A stretch of 64,000 nt of DNA, from positions 124,001 through 188,000 of the forward strand of contig NZ_BAGG01000115.1 of assembly GCF_000308695.1 (NCBI RefSeq). The letters are read 5' to 3'. Position numbers and translations under genes: made by a program. This DNA is from Nocardia takedensis NBRC 100417. Its GTDB lineage: Bacteria > Actinomycetota > Actinomycetes > Mycobacteriales > Mycobacteriaceae. The notes under the pieces were generated by a model, which was not told where the DNA came from, did no database searches, and saw only the letters and a program-made list of their open reading frames with translations. This document shows, piece after piece, positions 1 to 8,828 of the stretch (position 1 is the stretch's first letter; every line of letters begins with the position of its first letter).

Positions 1-1271
1 TCGGTCGAGCCCTTCAGGGCCGCGGTCGAGGTGTTGGGGTCGACGGTGGTGGCGATGGTGTCGAAGTAGCCGGCACCGACCTCGCGCTGGTGCTTGATCG
101 CCGTGAAGCCACGCTCGGCGGCGGCCTTGAACTCGCGCTCCTGCAGGTCGACGAAGGCGGTCATGCCCTCGCGGGCGTAGCCGTAGGCCAGGTCGAACAT
201 GCCGTAGTTGAGCGAGTGGAAGCCGGCCAGGGTGATGAACTGGAACTTGAAGCCCATGGCGCCGAGTTCACGCTGGAACTTGGCGATGGTGGCGTCGTCC
301 AGGTGCGCCTTCCAGTTGAAGGAGGGCGAGCAGTTGTAGGCCAGCAGCTGGTCCGGGAATTCGCCGCGGACGGCCTCGGCGAACTTGCGGGCGACCTCGA
401 GGTCCGGCACGCCGGTCTCCATCCAGATGAGGTCGGCGTAGGGCGCGTAGGCCTTGGCGCGGGCGATGCAGGGCTCGATGCCGTTCTTCACACCGAAGAA
501 GCCTTCGGCGGTGCGGGTGCCGTCGAGGAATTCGCGGTCGCGCTCGTCCACATCGGAGGTGATGAGGGTGGCGGCTTCGGCGTCGGTGCGGGCGATGATG
601 ACCGAGGGGACGTCGGCGACGTCGGCGGCCAGGCGCGCGGAGGTCAGGGTGCGGATGTGCTGCTGGGTGGGGATGAGCACCTTGCCACCGAGGTGGCCGC
701 ACTTCTTCTCCGAGGCGAGCTGGTCTTCCCAGTGCACACCGGCGGCGCCTGCGGCGATCATGGCCTTCTGGAGTTCGTAGGCGTTGAGCGCGCCACCGAA
801 GCCGGCTTCGGCGTCGGCGACGATCGGGGCCAGCCAGTTCGACACCGAGGTGTCGCCTTCGACCTTGGCGATCTCGTCGGCGCGCAGCAGCGCGTTGTTG
901 ATGCGACGCACGACCGAGGGCACCGAGTTGGCCGGGTACAGCGACTGGTCGGGGTAGGTGTGGCCGGATAGGTTGGCGTCACCGGCGACCTGCCAGCCCG
1001 ACAGGTAGATGGCCTTGAGGCCGGCGCGGACCTGCTGCACGGCCTGGTTGCCGGTGAGGGCGCCGAGGGAGTTGATGTAGTCCTCGTTGTTGACGAGGTC
1101 CCACAGGATCTCCGAGCCGCGCCGGGCGAGGGTGGCTTCTTCGACGACGGTGCCCTGGAGCTTCGACACCTGGTCGGCGGTGTAGTTGCGGGTAACGCCC
1201 TTCCAGCGCGGGTTGGTGTCCCAATCCTGCTGGATTTCCGCGGTGGTCTTCGGGGTGCCGGTGGTCGACAT
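1..1271 (-). CDS. aceA: Isocitrate lyase, 3' end beyond window
   Basis: Cleaves isocitrate to glyoxylate and succinate, the first step of the glyoxylate shunt, in the cytosol. The reading frame opens at the ATG at 1271 (MSTTGTPKTTAEIQQDW) and is open to the window edge, about 423 codons. The usual actinobacterial length is about 429 residues, so only a few codons are missing. The catalytic KKCGH motif lies near residues 190-195, and WMETGVPD and YNCSPSFNWK are also visible. It is monocistronic here, with a long leader. RamB-type boxes and a promoter lie about 160-200 bases upstream, and ramB itself is at 25603. Glyoxylate, its product, is also the expected end product of the purine pathway next door. 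Confidence 0.97.
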   Translation of the reverse strand, partial: MSTTGTPKTTAEIQQDWDTNPRWKGVTRNYTADQVSKLQGTVVEEATLARRGSEILWDLVNNEDYINSLGALTGNQAVQQVRAGLKAIYLSGWQVAGDANLSGHTYPDQSLYPANSVPSVVRRINNALLRADEIAKVEGDTSVSNWLAPIVADAEAGFGGALNAYELQKAMIAAGAAGVHWEDQLASEKKCGHLGGKVLIPTQQHIRTLTSARLAADVADVPSVIIARTDAEAATLITSDVDERDREFLDGTRTAEGFFGVKNGIEPCIARAKAYAPYADLIWMETGVPDLEVARKFAEAVRGEFPDQLLAYNCSPSFNWKAHLDDATIAKFQRELGAMGFKFQFITLAGFHSLNYGMFDLAYGYAREGMTAFVDLQEREFKAAAERGFTAIKHQREVGAGYFDTIATTVDPNTSTAALKGST

Positions 1272-1431
1272 CTCTGACTCCACTTCCTTCGGTCGGTCTG
1301 GTTGCCGCTGTCCCGAGATTTCCGCTCGGACTGCTGTGTCGGCAATTCGCAGGCTTGCTATGCCCTTGGGGTGTACTTCCACACGATTGCACACCCAGAA
1401 ATGGCCGTCTACCTGTTGCTACTGTGAATCG

Positions 1432-1478
1432 AAGCTAGGTTTCACAGCCGGTTTGCCAACTTTGCGAAATTTGCCATT
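1432..1478 (-). promoter_or_regulatory. Candidate aceA promoter with three RamB-like half-sites
   Basis: Read on the plus strand, three TTTGCNANN units follow each other every 9 bases: TTTGCCAAC at 1452, TTTGCGAAA at 1461 and TTTGCCATT at 1470. A looser ATTGCAAG follows at 1481. RamB of corynebacteria and mycobacteria binds AA-rich boxes with a TTTGCAAA core. On the minus strand a TTGGCA -35 (1454-1459) overlaps the first unit. It is followed after 16 bases by TAGCTT (1432-1437) as a -10, giving a start near 1425. A 7-base inverted repeat, CTGTGAA (1422-1428) and TTCACAG (1441-1447), flanks the -10. The sequence match is seen; regulation is inferred. Confidence 0.55.
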
Positions 1479-1592
1479 GAATTGCAAGCATGTTTCCTAC
1501 TCGTCGGTAGCCCTGACGTGGGATTTTTACGTTACGGTCGTACTGTTTGAGAGCGGCCCCGACGGTGGCCAACCCACCCTCGACGCCGACCG

Positions 1593-1612
1593 CTTGTGAG
1601 GACGTTCACAAG
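1593..1612. promoter_or_regulatory. CRP/GlxR-type operator
   Basis: CTTGTGA (1593-1599), six bases, then TCACAAG (1606-1612) form a perfect inverted repeat. It contains TGTGA-N6-TCACA, the classic CRP-family core. It lies in the aceA-lipase intergenic region, about 93 bases upstream of the lipase ATG and about 320 bases upstream of aceA. CRP/GlxR is known to control glyoxylate-shunt and lipid-use genes in actinobacteria, so either neighbour could be the target. Confidence 0.6.
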
Positions 1613-1704
1613 TAGGGGCAGCCGCCTGCTGTGTGCGCCGGGCCACATCCGCGGCCCCCGGTGCGCCACGATGGACCGAACCGGACACACCGAACAGGAG
1701 CCCC

Positions 1705-2850
1705 ATGCGACCTCTGCGCCCCGCCGTGATCGCCACCGCCACGATCGCCGCCGCCACGATCGGCCTGCCGAGCGCCTTCGTCCCCGCCGCGAGCGCCGAC
1801 CCGGGCACGGTCGTCGCGATCGAACCGCTCTCGCCCGCCGCCATCCTCCCGGGATCGGTGAACTCCGCGCGACTGCGCTACGAGACGACCACCGTCGGCG
1901 AGGCGTCGACCACCGCGAGCGCGGCCGTCTGGTTCCCGCCGGGCGAGGCCCCCGAAGGCGGCTGGCCGGTCATCGCGTGGGCGCACGGCACCGTCGGACT
2001 CGGCGACGACTGCGCCTACAGCGTCGCCGGACCGGGCGAGGTCGAGCGGGACTGGTCCTACCTGGGCACCTGGCTGGACCAGGGCTACGCGATCGTGGCC
2101 GCCGACTACGCCGGGCTCGGCTCGCCCGGCGAGCACCCGTACCTCAACGGCCGGGTCGAGGCGCACAACGTGGTCGACGCGGTGAAGGCGGCCGAGCGGC
2201 AGTACCCCCAGTTGTCGAACAAGTGGGCCGTGGTCGGCCAGTCCCAGGGCGGCGGCGCGGCCGTGTTCACCGCGCGCTACGCCACCGAATTCGGCGGACC
2301 CGAACTCGACTACCGCGGCGCGGTCGGCACCGGCGTCCCGGCCTACATCGAGGACATCCTGCTACCGCTGGGTCCGGGCGTGCCGCCGATCGCCCTGGGC
2401 CCGCACACCACGGCCTACGTCTTCTACATCCTCAACGGCCTGCGCGCGAGCTACCCCGACCTGGACATCGAGTCCTACCTCACCCCGTCGGGCCGCTACT
2501 GGCTCGAACGCGGTCGCACCGCCTGCCTCGAGCAGTTCGGCGACGAATTGAGCGCCGCGGGCGTGATCGTCGGCGACCAGTTCAGCCGCCCGTTGGCGCA
2601 GATCCCGGACCTGCTCGGCGTCCTGACCCGCACGATGGGTCTGCCCGAATCCGGCTTCGACCGCCCGCTGTTCCTCGGGCAGGGCCTGCGCGACACCGAC
2701 GTCATCACCCCGGCGACCCTGCTCTACGCCGAACGCCTGCGCGCCAACGGCCAACCGGTCACCCTGCACACCTATCCCACCGACCACAGCGGCACGGTCA
2801 ACGCCTCCCTGGTCGACTCGCTGCCCTTCGTCCAGCGCCTGTTCGCCTGA
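1705..2850 (+). CDS. Secreted lipase of the alpha/beta-hydrolase (LIP) family
   Basis: A predicted exported esterase or lipase of 381 residues. The ATG at 1705 was preferred over the upstream in-frame start because it follows AGGAG and opens directly into a signal peptide (basic MRPLRP, hydrophobic stretch, cleavage near ASA-DP at about residue 31). The nucleophile elbow is GQSQGG around residue 180. An Asp in GQGLRDTD and a His in YPTDHSGT near the C-terminus would complete the triad. The layout is that of the secretory lipase family (PF03583 type) common in mycobacteria and nocardiae. A CRP-type site lies upstream. It converges on the purine cluster with 4 bases between stop codons. The substrate is unknown. 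Confidence 0.88.
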   Translation: MRPLRPAVIATATIAAATIGLPSAFVPAASADPGTVVAIEPLSPAAILPGSVNSARLRYETTTVGEASTTASAAVWFPPGEAPEGGWPVIAWAHGTVGLGDDCAYSVAGPGEVERDWSYLGTWLDQGYAIVAADYAGLGSPGEHPYLNGRVEAHNVVDAVKAAERQYPQLSNKWAVVGQSQGGGAAVFTARYATEFGGPELDYRGAVGTGVPAYIEDILLPLGPGVPPIALGPHTTAYVFYILNGLRASYPDLDIESYLTPSGRYWLERGRTACLEQFGDELSAAGVIVGDQFSRPLAQIPDLLGVLTRTMGLPESGFDRPLFLGQGLRDTDVITPATLLYAERLRANGQPVTLHTYPTDHSGTVNASLVDSLPFVQRLFA

Positions 2851-2854
2851 CCGG

Positions 2855-3757
2855 TCAACCCACCGGGTGGGTCGCGCGCCAGTGTTCGGCGATGTCGATG
2901 CGGCGCGCGACCCAGACGCGGTCGTGGGACTGGACGTGGTCGAGGAAGCGTTCGAGCGCGGCCAGCCGGGCCGGACGCCCGACCAGACGGCAGTGCAACC
3001 CGACCGACAGCATCTTCGGGCTGCCCTCGCTCCCTTCGCGATAGAGCACGTCGAAGGCGTCGCGCAGGTGGGCGAAGAACTGTTCGCCCGTGGGGAAGCC
3101 CGCGGGCGAGGCGAACCGCATGTCGTTGGTGTCGAGGGTGTAGGGGACGACGAGATGGTCGGCCTCCCCCACCCGCACCCAGTAGGGCAGATCGTCGGCG
3201 TAGGAGTCGGAGTCGTAGGCGAAACCGCCGTGTTCGACCACCAGTTCCCTGGTGTGCGGTGAGTCGCGGCCGGTGTACCACCCGCGCGGTGGCGCTCCGG
3301 TCAGTTCGGTGAGCACGCGGACCGCCTCAGCCATGTCCGCGCGTTCGGTCTCCCGATCGGTCAGCTGATACGACTTCCAGCGCAGACCGTGACTCGCGAT
3401 CTCGTGACCGAGTTCGCCGAAGGCCGCCACCACCTCCGGATTGCGCTGCATCGCGCGCGCCACCGCGAAGATCGTCAGGGGCAGGCCGCGCCGCTCGAAG
3501 GCGCGCAGCACCCGCCATACCCCCGCCCGCGCGCCGTACTCGTACAGCGATTCCATGCTCATGTGGCGGTTGGGGAACGCCTCGGCGGGGGTCATCTCGG
3601 ACAGGAAGGTCTCCGAATGCGGATCGCCGTCCAGGACGCAGTTCTCCCCGCCCTCCTCGTAGTTCAGGACGAACTGCACGGCGATCCGGGCCCCACCGGG
3701 CCAGCGCGGGTCCGGCGGCGTCGGACCGTAGCCGACGAAATCGCGCGGGGCGCTCAT
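2855..3757 (-). CDS. puuE: Allantoinase of the PuuE polysaccharide-deacetylase type
   Basis: Hydrolyses the allantoin ring to allantoate. At 300 residues it has the PuuE form: N-terminal RDFVGYGPTPPDPRWP and the NYEEGGENC stretch, then a deacetylase-like barrel with ASHGLRW and GWYTGRDSPHTRELV. This is the metal-dependent carbohydrate-esterase fold, unrelated to the amidohydrolase allantoinase AllB. Start chosen at the ATG at 3757, which overlaps the allantoicase stop by four bases (ATGA). It is the last gene of a minus-strand operon running from about 12917. The longer open frame upstream of this ATG is only a shadow of alc. Confidence 0.92.
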   Translation of the reverse strand: MSAPRDFVGYGPTPPDPRWPGGARIAVQFVLNYEEGGENCVLDGDPHSETFLSEMTPAEAFPNRHMSMESLYEYGARAGVWRVLRAFERRGLPLTIFAVARAMQRNPEVVAAFGELGHEIASHGLRWKSYQLTDRETERADMAEAVRVLTELTGAPPRGWYTGRDSPHTRELVVEHGGFAYDSDSYADDLPYWVRVGEADHLVVPYTLDTNDMRFASPAGFPTGEQFFAHLRDAFDVLYREGSEGSPKMLSVGLHCRLVGRPARLAALERFLDHVQSHDRVWVARRIDIAEHWRATHPVG

Positions 3758-4719
3758 CCGCCGAACTCGCCGAACAGGCGCAGGCGCGCCAGCCCGCCGT
3801 CGGGATGGATGTCCAGGCGGACCTCTTCGACCGAAGCCGCGACGGGGGCGATCGGAAAGCGGTGCCGGGTATCGGGCAGCAACGCCGTGTGGGGCAGCAG
3901 TTCCACCTCGGTCCCGTCGGCGGTGGTGCCGGTGAGCCGGGCCGCGCCGGGACTGTTCCCGAGGAACCAGGACGTGTCGATCTCGGCGAGCCGGATCAGA
4001 CCCGGACCCGCCAGCCGGATCCGCACCCAGTCGTTGCCGTCGTCGCGGCGACGCGCGGTCTCCCAGCCCTCCCCCATGCTGCGCGCGTTGCCCGGATAGA
4101 GCAGTTGGTTGGGCGAACTGTAGAAGCGGTTGGAGCAGTCCAGCACCAGCGCGCCGTTCTCCAACGCGGCCAGGTCCAACGGGCCCAGACCCAGCAGCGC
4201 CGGATCGGGCCTGCCCTCGCCGTGCACGCGCAGACGGGCGATGCCGCCGTCCGGATGCATGGTGAGTTTGACGTGGGTCCACCGGTTCTCGTCCTCGACC
4301 GGGAACGGGTTGCGACTGTCGCCGGTGAGCTTCCCGTGTTCGATCAGCGGCGTCCAGTCCGTGCGCGCCGCGATCTCCCCGGCGGGCGGATACCCCTGCA
4401 CCTCCAGCGCCGACAGCGAGAACGCGGGCGGATAGTTGCCGGTGAACCACGCCGTGTCGACGACGACACCGCGGATCACGCCGGGCACGCCGAGTCGCAC
4501 CACCGCGGCGTCCTCGCCCGGTTCGCCGCGATGCCTGCGCGTCTCCCACCCGTCGTAGATCTGCCCCTTGTGCCCGAAGGTCGACGGCCGGTACTCGGCG
4601 GGCGCGGCCGTGATCAGATTCTCCTTCTCGGCGAAGAACTCGTCGTTCGCCCAGATCACCGAGCCGCCGAGGGCGCGCACCGCCAGATCGGGCAGTAGCG
4701 TGAAATCGTCGTCGTGCAT
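3754..4719 (-). CDS. alc: Allantoicase
   Basis: Hydrolyses allantoate to ureidoglycolate and urea. The 321-residue protein shows the two homologous halves typical of the family: a GWETRRHR segment near residue 57 and a GWETARRR segment near residue 218, each followed by a jelly-roll-like repeat ending in HPDGGxARLR. Length matches the family. It overlaps puuE by four bases and starts immediately after the stop of the DUF6986 gene, so these are almost certainly co-translated. The urea released could be the reason a urea importer lies elsewhere in the window. Confidence 0.94.
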   Translation of the reverse strand: MHDDDFTLLPDLAVRALGGSVIWANDEFFAEKENLITAAPAEYRPSTFGHKGQIYDGWETRRHRGEPGEDAAVVRLGVPGVIRGVVVDTAWFTGNYPPAFSLSALEVQGYPPAGEIAARTDWTPLIEHGKLTGDSRNPFPVEDENRWTHVKLTMHPDGGIARLRVHGEGRPDPALLGLGPLDLAALENGALVLDCSNRFYSSPNQLLYPGNARSMGEGWETARRRDDGNDWVRIRLAGPGLIRLAEIDTSWFLGNSPGAARLTGTTADGTEVELLPHTALLPDTRHRFPIAPVAASVEEVRLDIHPDGGLARLRLFGEFGG

Positions 4720-6003
4720 TCAGTTCTCCTCTGCGGGATACGGCGGTGAATCCTGCGCCGGGCGCGGCGGCATCGGTTGCGTGGGTGTCGGCACCGGAGC
4801 GCGGGTCACGAGCGCGCGCAGCACGTCCGGGGTCAGTTCCGGGGCTTGTGCGCGCAGGTCCGATTCGGTGCGCGCGCCGCAGGCCAGTGCCCGGGTGACG
4901 GTGGCGGCCAGCGCCTGCGCGGTGGCGGGTTCGTCGACGACGTCGCCGCCGCGCCGACCCAGGTAGTCGCGCAACCGCGGCACCGCGACCTCGACCGCCT
5001 GCCGGAAGTAGGCGTAGGTCGCCAGCCACCGGGTGACCAGGTGGCCGGGATGCATGTCCCAGCCCTGGTAGTAGCCGCGCCGCAGCGCGCGCGTCACCAG
5101 GCGGTGGTGGTTGCGCAGCGCCGCCGCCGGGTCGGCGTCCGGGACGATCTGGGTGGAGCCGTCGCAGATCCACACCCCCGTCTGCGCGGCGGCCACCTGC
5201 ATGACCGCCTTCGCGTGATCGGCGGCGGGATGGTCCAGCGCTTGATCGGTGGCCGCGATGCCGCACGCGGCGGTGTAGTCGTAGGTGCCGAAATGCAGCG
5301 CGCTGCACCGTCCTTCGGCCGCACCGAGCAGGCCGGAGACCGCGGCCGTGCCGTCGGGTGCGAGGATCGCCTGCGGCGATTCGATCTGCAACTCGAAACG
5401 CAGCGCGCCCTCGGGAGCGCCGAAACCGCGTTCCAGACCGTGACACAGCGCGGTCAGCGCCGAGACCTGCTGCACGGCACGGATCTTCGGCACGGTGAGA
5501 ACGAACCCGTCCGGGATGCCGCCCGCGGCTTCCAGCACGATTTCGAGGGTGCGCAGCGCGCGTCCCCGCTCCGGCCCGGCCAACCCTTTCATCCTGATCC
5601 CGAATCCGCGCGGCGCGTCCGGGTCGGCAGCCCAGCCCGCGAGAATCCGGCCCGCGACCTCGGCGGTCCCGTCTTCCTGCTCGTCGGGGCGGAAGCCGTA
5701 GCCGTCCTCGAAATCGATGCGCAGGTCCTGGACCGGATCGCGGGCCAGGCGGTCGCGGACCGCGTCCAGCGAGTCGGCGGTGTCCAGTTCGGCGAGCAGG
5801 TCGCGGTGGCCGTCGAACAGGGCCAGCGCGGCCGCGCCCCATCCGCGCGGGGTGTCGGCGGCAACCTTGTCGGCGGGCACGTACACGGTGTGCACGGGCT
5901 GGACGCGCTGGTCCGGGTCCGGGTAGCGCGCCCGCAGGTCGGCGTCGACCGCGTCGAGGATCGAGTGCACACGGGCCCGGATGTGCTCGGGCAGTCGATT
6001 CAT
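4720..6003 (-). CDS. DUF6986/CitE-like aldolase or lyase in the purine operon
   Basis: A 427-residue protein of the HpcH/HpaI-CitE (malyl-CoA lyase-like) barrel group, recognised as the DUF6986 type. Visible landmarks are an RIDFEDGYGFR segment near residue 95, FGIRMKGL with the usual substrate-binding Arg, FELQIESPQAIL with a likely metal-binding Glu, and HFGTYDYTAACG with a second acidic ligand. The tail is proline-rich. It abuts alc and overlaps the xanthine dehydrogenase stop by four bases, so it belongs to the pathway operon. Its reaction is not established. Handling of ureidoglycolate or glyoxylate is the natural guess, since no ureidoglycolate lyase gene is visible in this window. Confidence 0.82.
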   Translation of the reverse strand: MNRLPEHIRARVHSILDAVDADLRARYPDPDQRVQPVHTVYVPADKVAADTPRGWGAAALALFDGHRDLLAELDTADSLDAVRDRLARDPVQDLRIDFEDGYGFRPDEQEDGTAEVAGRILAGWAADPDAPRGFGIRMKGLAGPERGRALRTLEIVLEAAGGIPDGFVLTVPKIRAVQQVSALTALCHGLERGFGAPEGALRFELQIESPQAILAPDGTAAVSGLLGAAEGRCSALHFGTYDYTAACGIAATDQALDHPAADHAKAVMQVAAAQTGVWICDGSTQIVPDADPAAALRNHHRLVTRALRRGYYQGWDMHPGHLVTRWLATYAYFRQAVEVAVPRLRDYLGRRGGDVVDEPATAQALAATVTRALACGARTESDLRAQAPELTPDVLRALVTRAPVPTPTQPMPPRPAQDSPPYPAEEN

Positions 6004-8828
6004 CCGCGAGGTCCTTTCCGCAGGGCGCGCCAGATCCGTTCCGGCGTCATGGGCAGCCGATCCGGCCGCACCCCGACCGCGTCGGCGATGGCGTTGGCCA
6101 GGGCGGGCGCGACCGGGTTGTAGGGCGATTCACTCATGGATTTCGCGCCGAGAGGGCCGAGCTCGTCACTCGTTTCGGCGAAATACACCTCCGTCACGGG
6201 AATGTCGGCGAACTGCGGGATGTGGTAGTGCCGCAGGGCGTGCACGGTGAGGACGCCGTCGACGGGGCGAAGGTCCTCGTAGAGCGCGGTGCCGATGGCC
6301 TGGGCCACCCCACCCTCCACCTGCCCGCGGCACTGCGTCGGATTGAGCACCGTGCCGGCGTCGGCGGCCTGGATCGACTGCAGGATGCGCACGAGGCCCG
6401 TCTCCGGATGCACCGCGACCCGGAAAGCGTGCACGTTGAAGCTCACCGAGCGGGGGCTGCCCGCGTGCGAGCCGTGCGCCGAGAGTTCCCCCTCCGCCAG
6501 CAGTTCGGCGGCCCGCACCAGTCGGTCGCCGCAGCGCACCCCGTCGGCCACCAGTTCGGCGTCGGCCGGATCGGTGCCCGTCACTCGGGCCGCGCGGTGC
6601 AGCATCCTTTCGCGCAGGGCCAGCGCCGCCAGATGGGAGGCCTTGACCGCCACCACGATTCCGGTGGAGCCGAACGCGCCGGTGTCGTGTTCGACCAGGT
6701 CGGTGTCGGATTGGCGCACACGGACGCGGGTCACGTCGGTCGCCAGCGCGGCGGCGGCGAGTTGGGCGTGCACAGTGGTGGTGCCATTACCGAATTCGAC
6801 CGTGCCGACCCGGAGTTCGTAGGAGCCGTCCGGGCGCAGTGCCGCGACCGCGTCCGACCGGTGACCGCGCGGCGGAATGGTCGCGATCATGGACAGCGCC
6901 ATCCCCGTGCCCACCCGCCAGTCAGGACCGGGCGCTCGGACCCCGTTCCCTCGGCGCAGCGCCGCCTCGGCCAGGTCGAGACATTGGCCGAGGCCGTAAC
7001 TGCCGAAGATCAGGTCGCCCTCGTGCGCGCTCGAACCCACGAACGCGTCGCCCGGAACCACCACGTTGCGGCGGCGCATCTCGAACGGATCGATGCCGAG
7101 GTCGGCGGCCAACCGATCCAGCGCCGACTCCACACCGAAGATGATCTGGCCGAGTCCGTAGCCACGGAACGCACCCGAAGGCACCGAATTCGTGTACACC
7201 GTCCGCGCGTCGACCCGCTTGTTCGGACAGCGGTACACCTCCACGGATTCGCTGACCCCGTGGAACATCACACCGGCCGAATGGTTTCCGTACGCGCCCG
7301 CGTCGGCCAGCACGTCGATCGCCAAGGCGGTGAGCACGCCGTCGGCGTCCGCGCCCGCGGTGACCCGCACGCGCATCGGGTGCCGGGTGGTCGCGGCGGT
7401 GAACTCCTCGGCGCGCGTGTACTCGTAGTGCACGGGCCGCCCGGTGCGCAGGACGGCCAACGCGATCAGGTCTTCGACCAGCATCTCCTGCTTCGCGCCG
7501 AACCCGCCGCCGACGCGGGCGGCGAACACCCGCACCCGGTCGCGTTCCAGCCCGAACACCTCGCACAATTCGTCGCGCACCAGGAACGGCACCTGCGTGC
7601 TGCACCGGATGACCAACCGGCCCGCCTCGTCCAGCCACCCGATACCGCCGTGCGTCTCCAGGTGCACGTGCTGACCGCGCGGCGAATACCATTCCCCGCG
7701 CACCACTTTCGCGGCCCGTGCCAGCCCGTCGGCGAGATCGCCCACGCCGCCGTGCACTTCGGCCACCAGGTTTCGTCCGGCGTCGGCGATCCGCGCGGAA
7801 GCAGGCTTGTCGGCGTGCAGCAGCGGCGCACCGGGCAGCAACGCCTCCGCCGGATCGAAGACCGCGGGCAGCGGTTCGTAGTCCACCCGCACCAGTCGGC
7901 ACGCCGCCCGCGCGATGTCGAGGGTGTCGGCCACCACCGCCGCGACCCGTTGCCCCACGAAACGCACCGTGCTGTCCAGCACGAACGTGTCGTCGGGATC
8001 GTCCTCGCGCAGTTCGTGGCGGGCCGTGGAGAAGGCGACCGCGGGCGCGTCGGCGTGGGTGAGGACCGCGCGCACACCCGGAAGCGCGTCGGCGGCGGAG
8101 GTATCGATCGCGCGGATGCGCGCGTGGGCGTGCGGGCTGCGAAGGACGGCCAGGTGCAGCGGGCTCGTGGGTGGCGCGTCTTCGGGGCGCACGCGCGTCG
8201 GTGTCGGCATTCCGAATCCAGGCGGCGGGACGTCGACAGGCTCGGGCGGCGACAGGTGCGGTGGACCGCCGGACGTTCTCCCCGCCGACTCGGGTCCCGC
8301 GTCGCGGGGCAGGACGTCGAAGGTGAAGGGTTCGACGCCGGTCACCACGCGGGGGCCTGCCGGTGCGCCGACTCCGGTCGCGACGGGCTCACCGGTCAGG
8401 GCCTCGCGCAGGGCGCGGTAGCCGGTGCAGCGGCACAGATTGCCCTTCATGAGTTCCGGGACCAGGTCCGGTTCGAGGGCTGAATCCTCGGTGCCGCAAC
8501 CCAGTCCGGCGGCGGTGACGACCATGCCCGCGGTGCAGAAGCCGCATTGGAAGGCGGCGGCGTCGAGGAAACGCCGTTGGACCGGATGGGGCCGCTGCGG
8601 GGTGCCGAGACCGGCGGCGGTGACCACGGTGCTGTCGGCGGCGCGGTGGGCGGGGATCAGGCAGGAGTGCACGGTGCGGCCGTTCAGGTTCACCGTGCAC
8701 GCGCCGCAGTCGCCGGTGTCACATCCCTTCTTGACCGCGAAATGACCGTGCTCGCGCAGCAGGGTGCGCAGACACTGCCCCGGGCGCGGGTCGGCTTCGA
8801 CGGTCTCGCCGTCCACCTCGAACCTCAT
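6000..8828 (-). CDS. Xanthine dehydrogenase, fused 2Fe-2S and molybdopterin subunits
   Basis: Oxidises hypoxanthine and xanthine to urate. The 942 residues begin with a ferredoxin-like [2Fe-2S] domain (KKGCDTGDCGAC), followed by an all-helical second cluster domain (CGFCTAG and CRCTGY, to about residue 145). A proline-rich linker of about 50 residues leads into the molybdopterin-binding part with VGQRVAAVV and GGFGAKQ. Near the C-terminus KSMSESPYNP aligns with the KGVGEAGT motif that carries the catalytic Glu. In most bacteria these are two chains. The FAD subunit is the adjacent gene, overlapping by four bases. XdhC (13714) and the MocA-like protein (13102) would supply the mature cofactor. 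Confidence 0.93.
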   Translation of the reverse strand: MRFEVDGETVEADPRPGQCLRTLLREHGHFAVKKGCDTGDCGACTVNLNGRTVHSCLIPAHRAADSTVVTAAGLGTPQRPHPVQRRFLDAAAFQCGFCTAGMVVTAAGLGCGTEDSALEPDLVPELMKGNLCRCTGYRALREALTGEPVATGVGAPAGPRVVTGVEPFTFDVLPRDAGPESAGRTSGGPPHLSPPEPVDVPPPGFGMPTPTRVRPEDAPPTSPLHLAVLRSPHAHARIRAIDTSAADALPGVRAVLTHADAPAVAFSTARHELREDDPDDTFVLDSTVRFVGQRVAAVVADTLDIARAACRLVRVDYEPLPAVFDPAEALLPGAPLLHADKPASARIADAGRNLVAEVHGGVGDLADGLARAAKVVRGEWYSPRGQHVHLETHGGIGWLDEAGRLVIRCSTQVPFLVRDELCEVFGLERDRVRVFAARVGGGFGAKQEMLVEDLIALAVLRTGRPVHYEYTRAEEFTAATTRHPMRVRVTAGADADGVLTALAIDVLADAGAYGNHSAGVMFHGVSESVEVYRCPNKRVDARTVYTNSVPSGAFRGYGLGQIIFGVESALDRLAADLGIDPFEMRRRNVVVPGDAFVGSSAHEGDLIFGSYGLGQCLDLAEAALRRGNGVRAPGPDWRVGTGMALSMIATIPPRGHRSDAVAALRPDGSYELRVGTVEFGNGTTTVHAQLAAAALATDVTRVRVRQSDTDLVEHDTGAFGSTGIVVAVKASHLAALALRERMLHRAARVTGTDPADAELVADGVRCGDRLVRAAELLAEGELSAHGSHAGSPRSVSFNVHAFRVAVHPETGLVRILQSIQAADAGTVLNPTQCRGQVEGGVAQAIGTALYEDLRPVDGVLTVHALRHYHIPQFADIPVTEVYFAETSDELGPLGAKSMSESPYNPVAPALANAIADAVGVRPDRLPMTPERIWRALRKGPRG

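Larger units (their letters stand above)
1272..1704. other. 433-base intergenic region, aceA to lipase
   Basis: No gene is seen. The region holds the aceA leader and promoter with RamB-like boxes (about 1422-1490) and a CRP-type palindrome (1593-1612). No convincing -10 for the lipase was identified. Confidence 0.6.

Noticed and set aside
2855..5842. A 995-codon minus-strand open frame
   Set aside because: Only its last 300 codons (puuE) are real. The upstream part is an Arg/Gly-rich shadow of alc and the DUF6986 gene.
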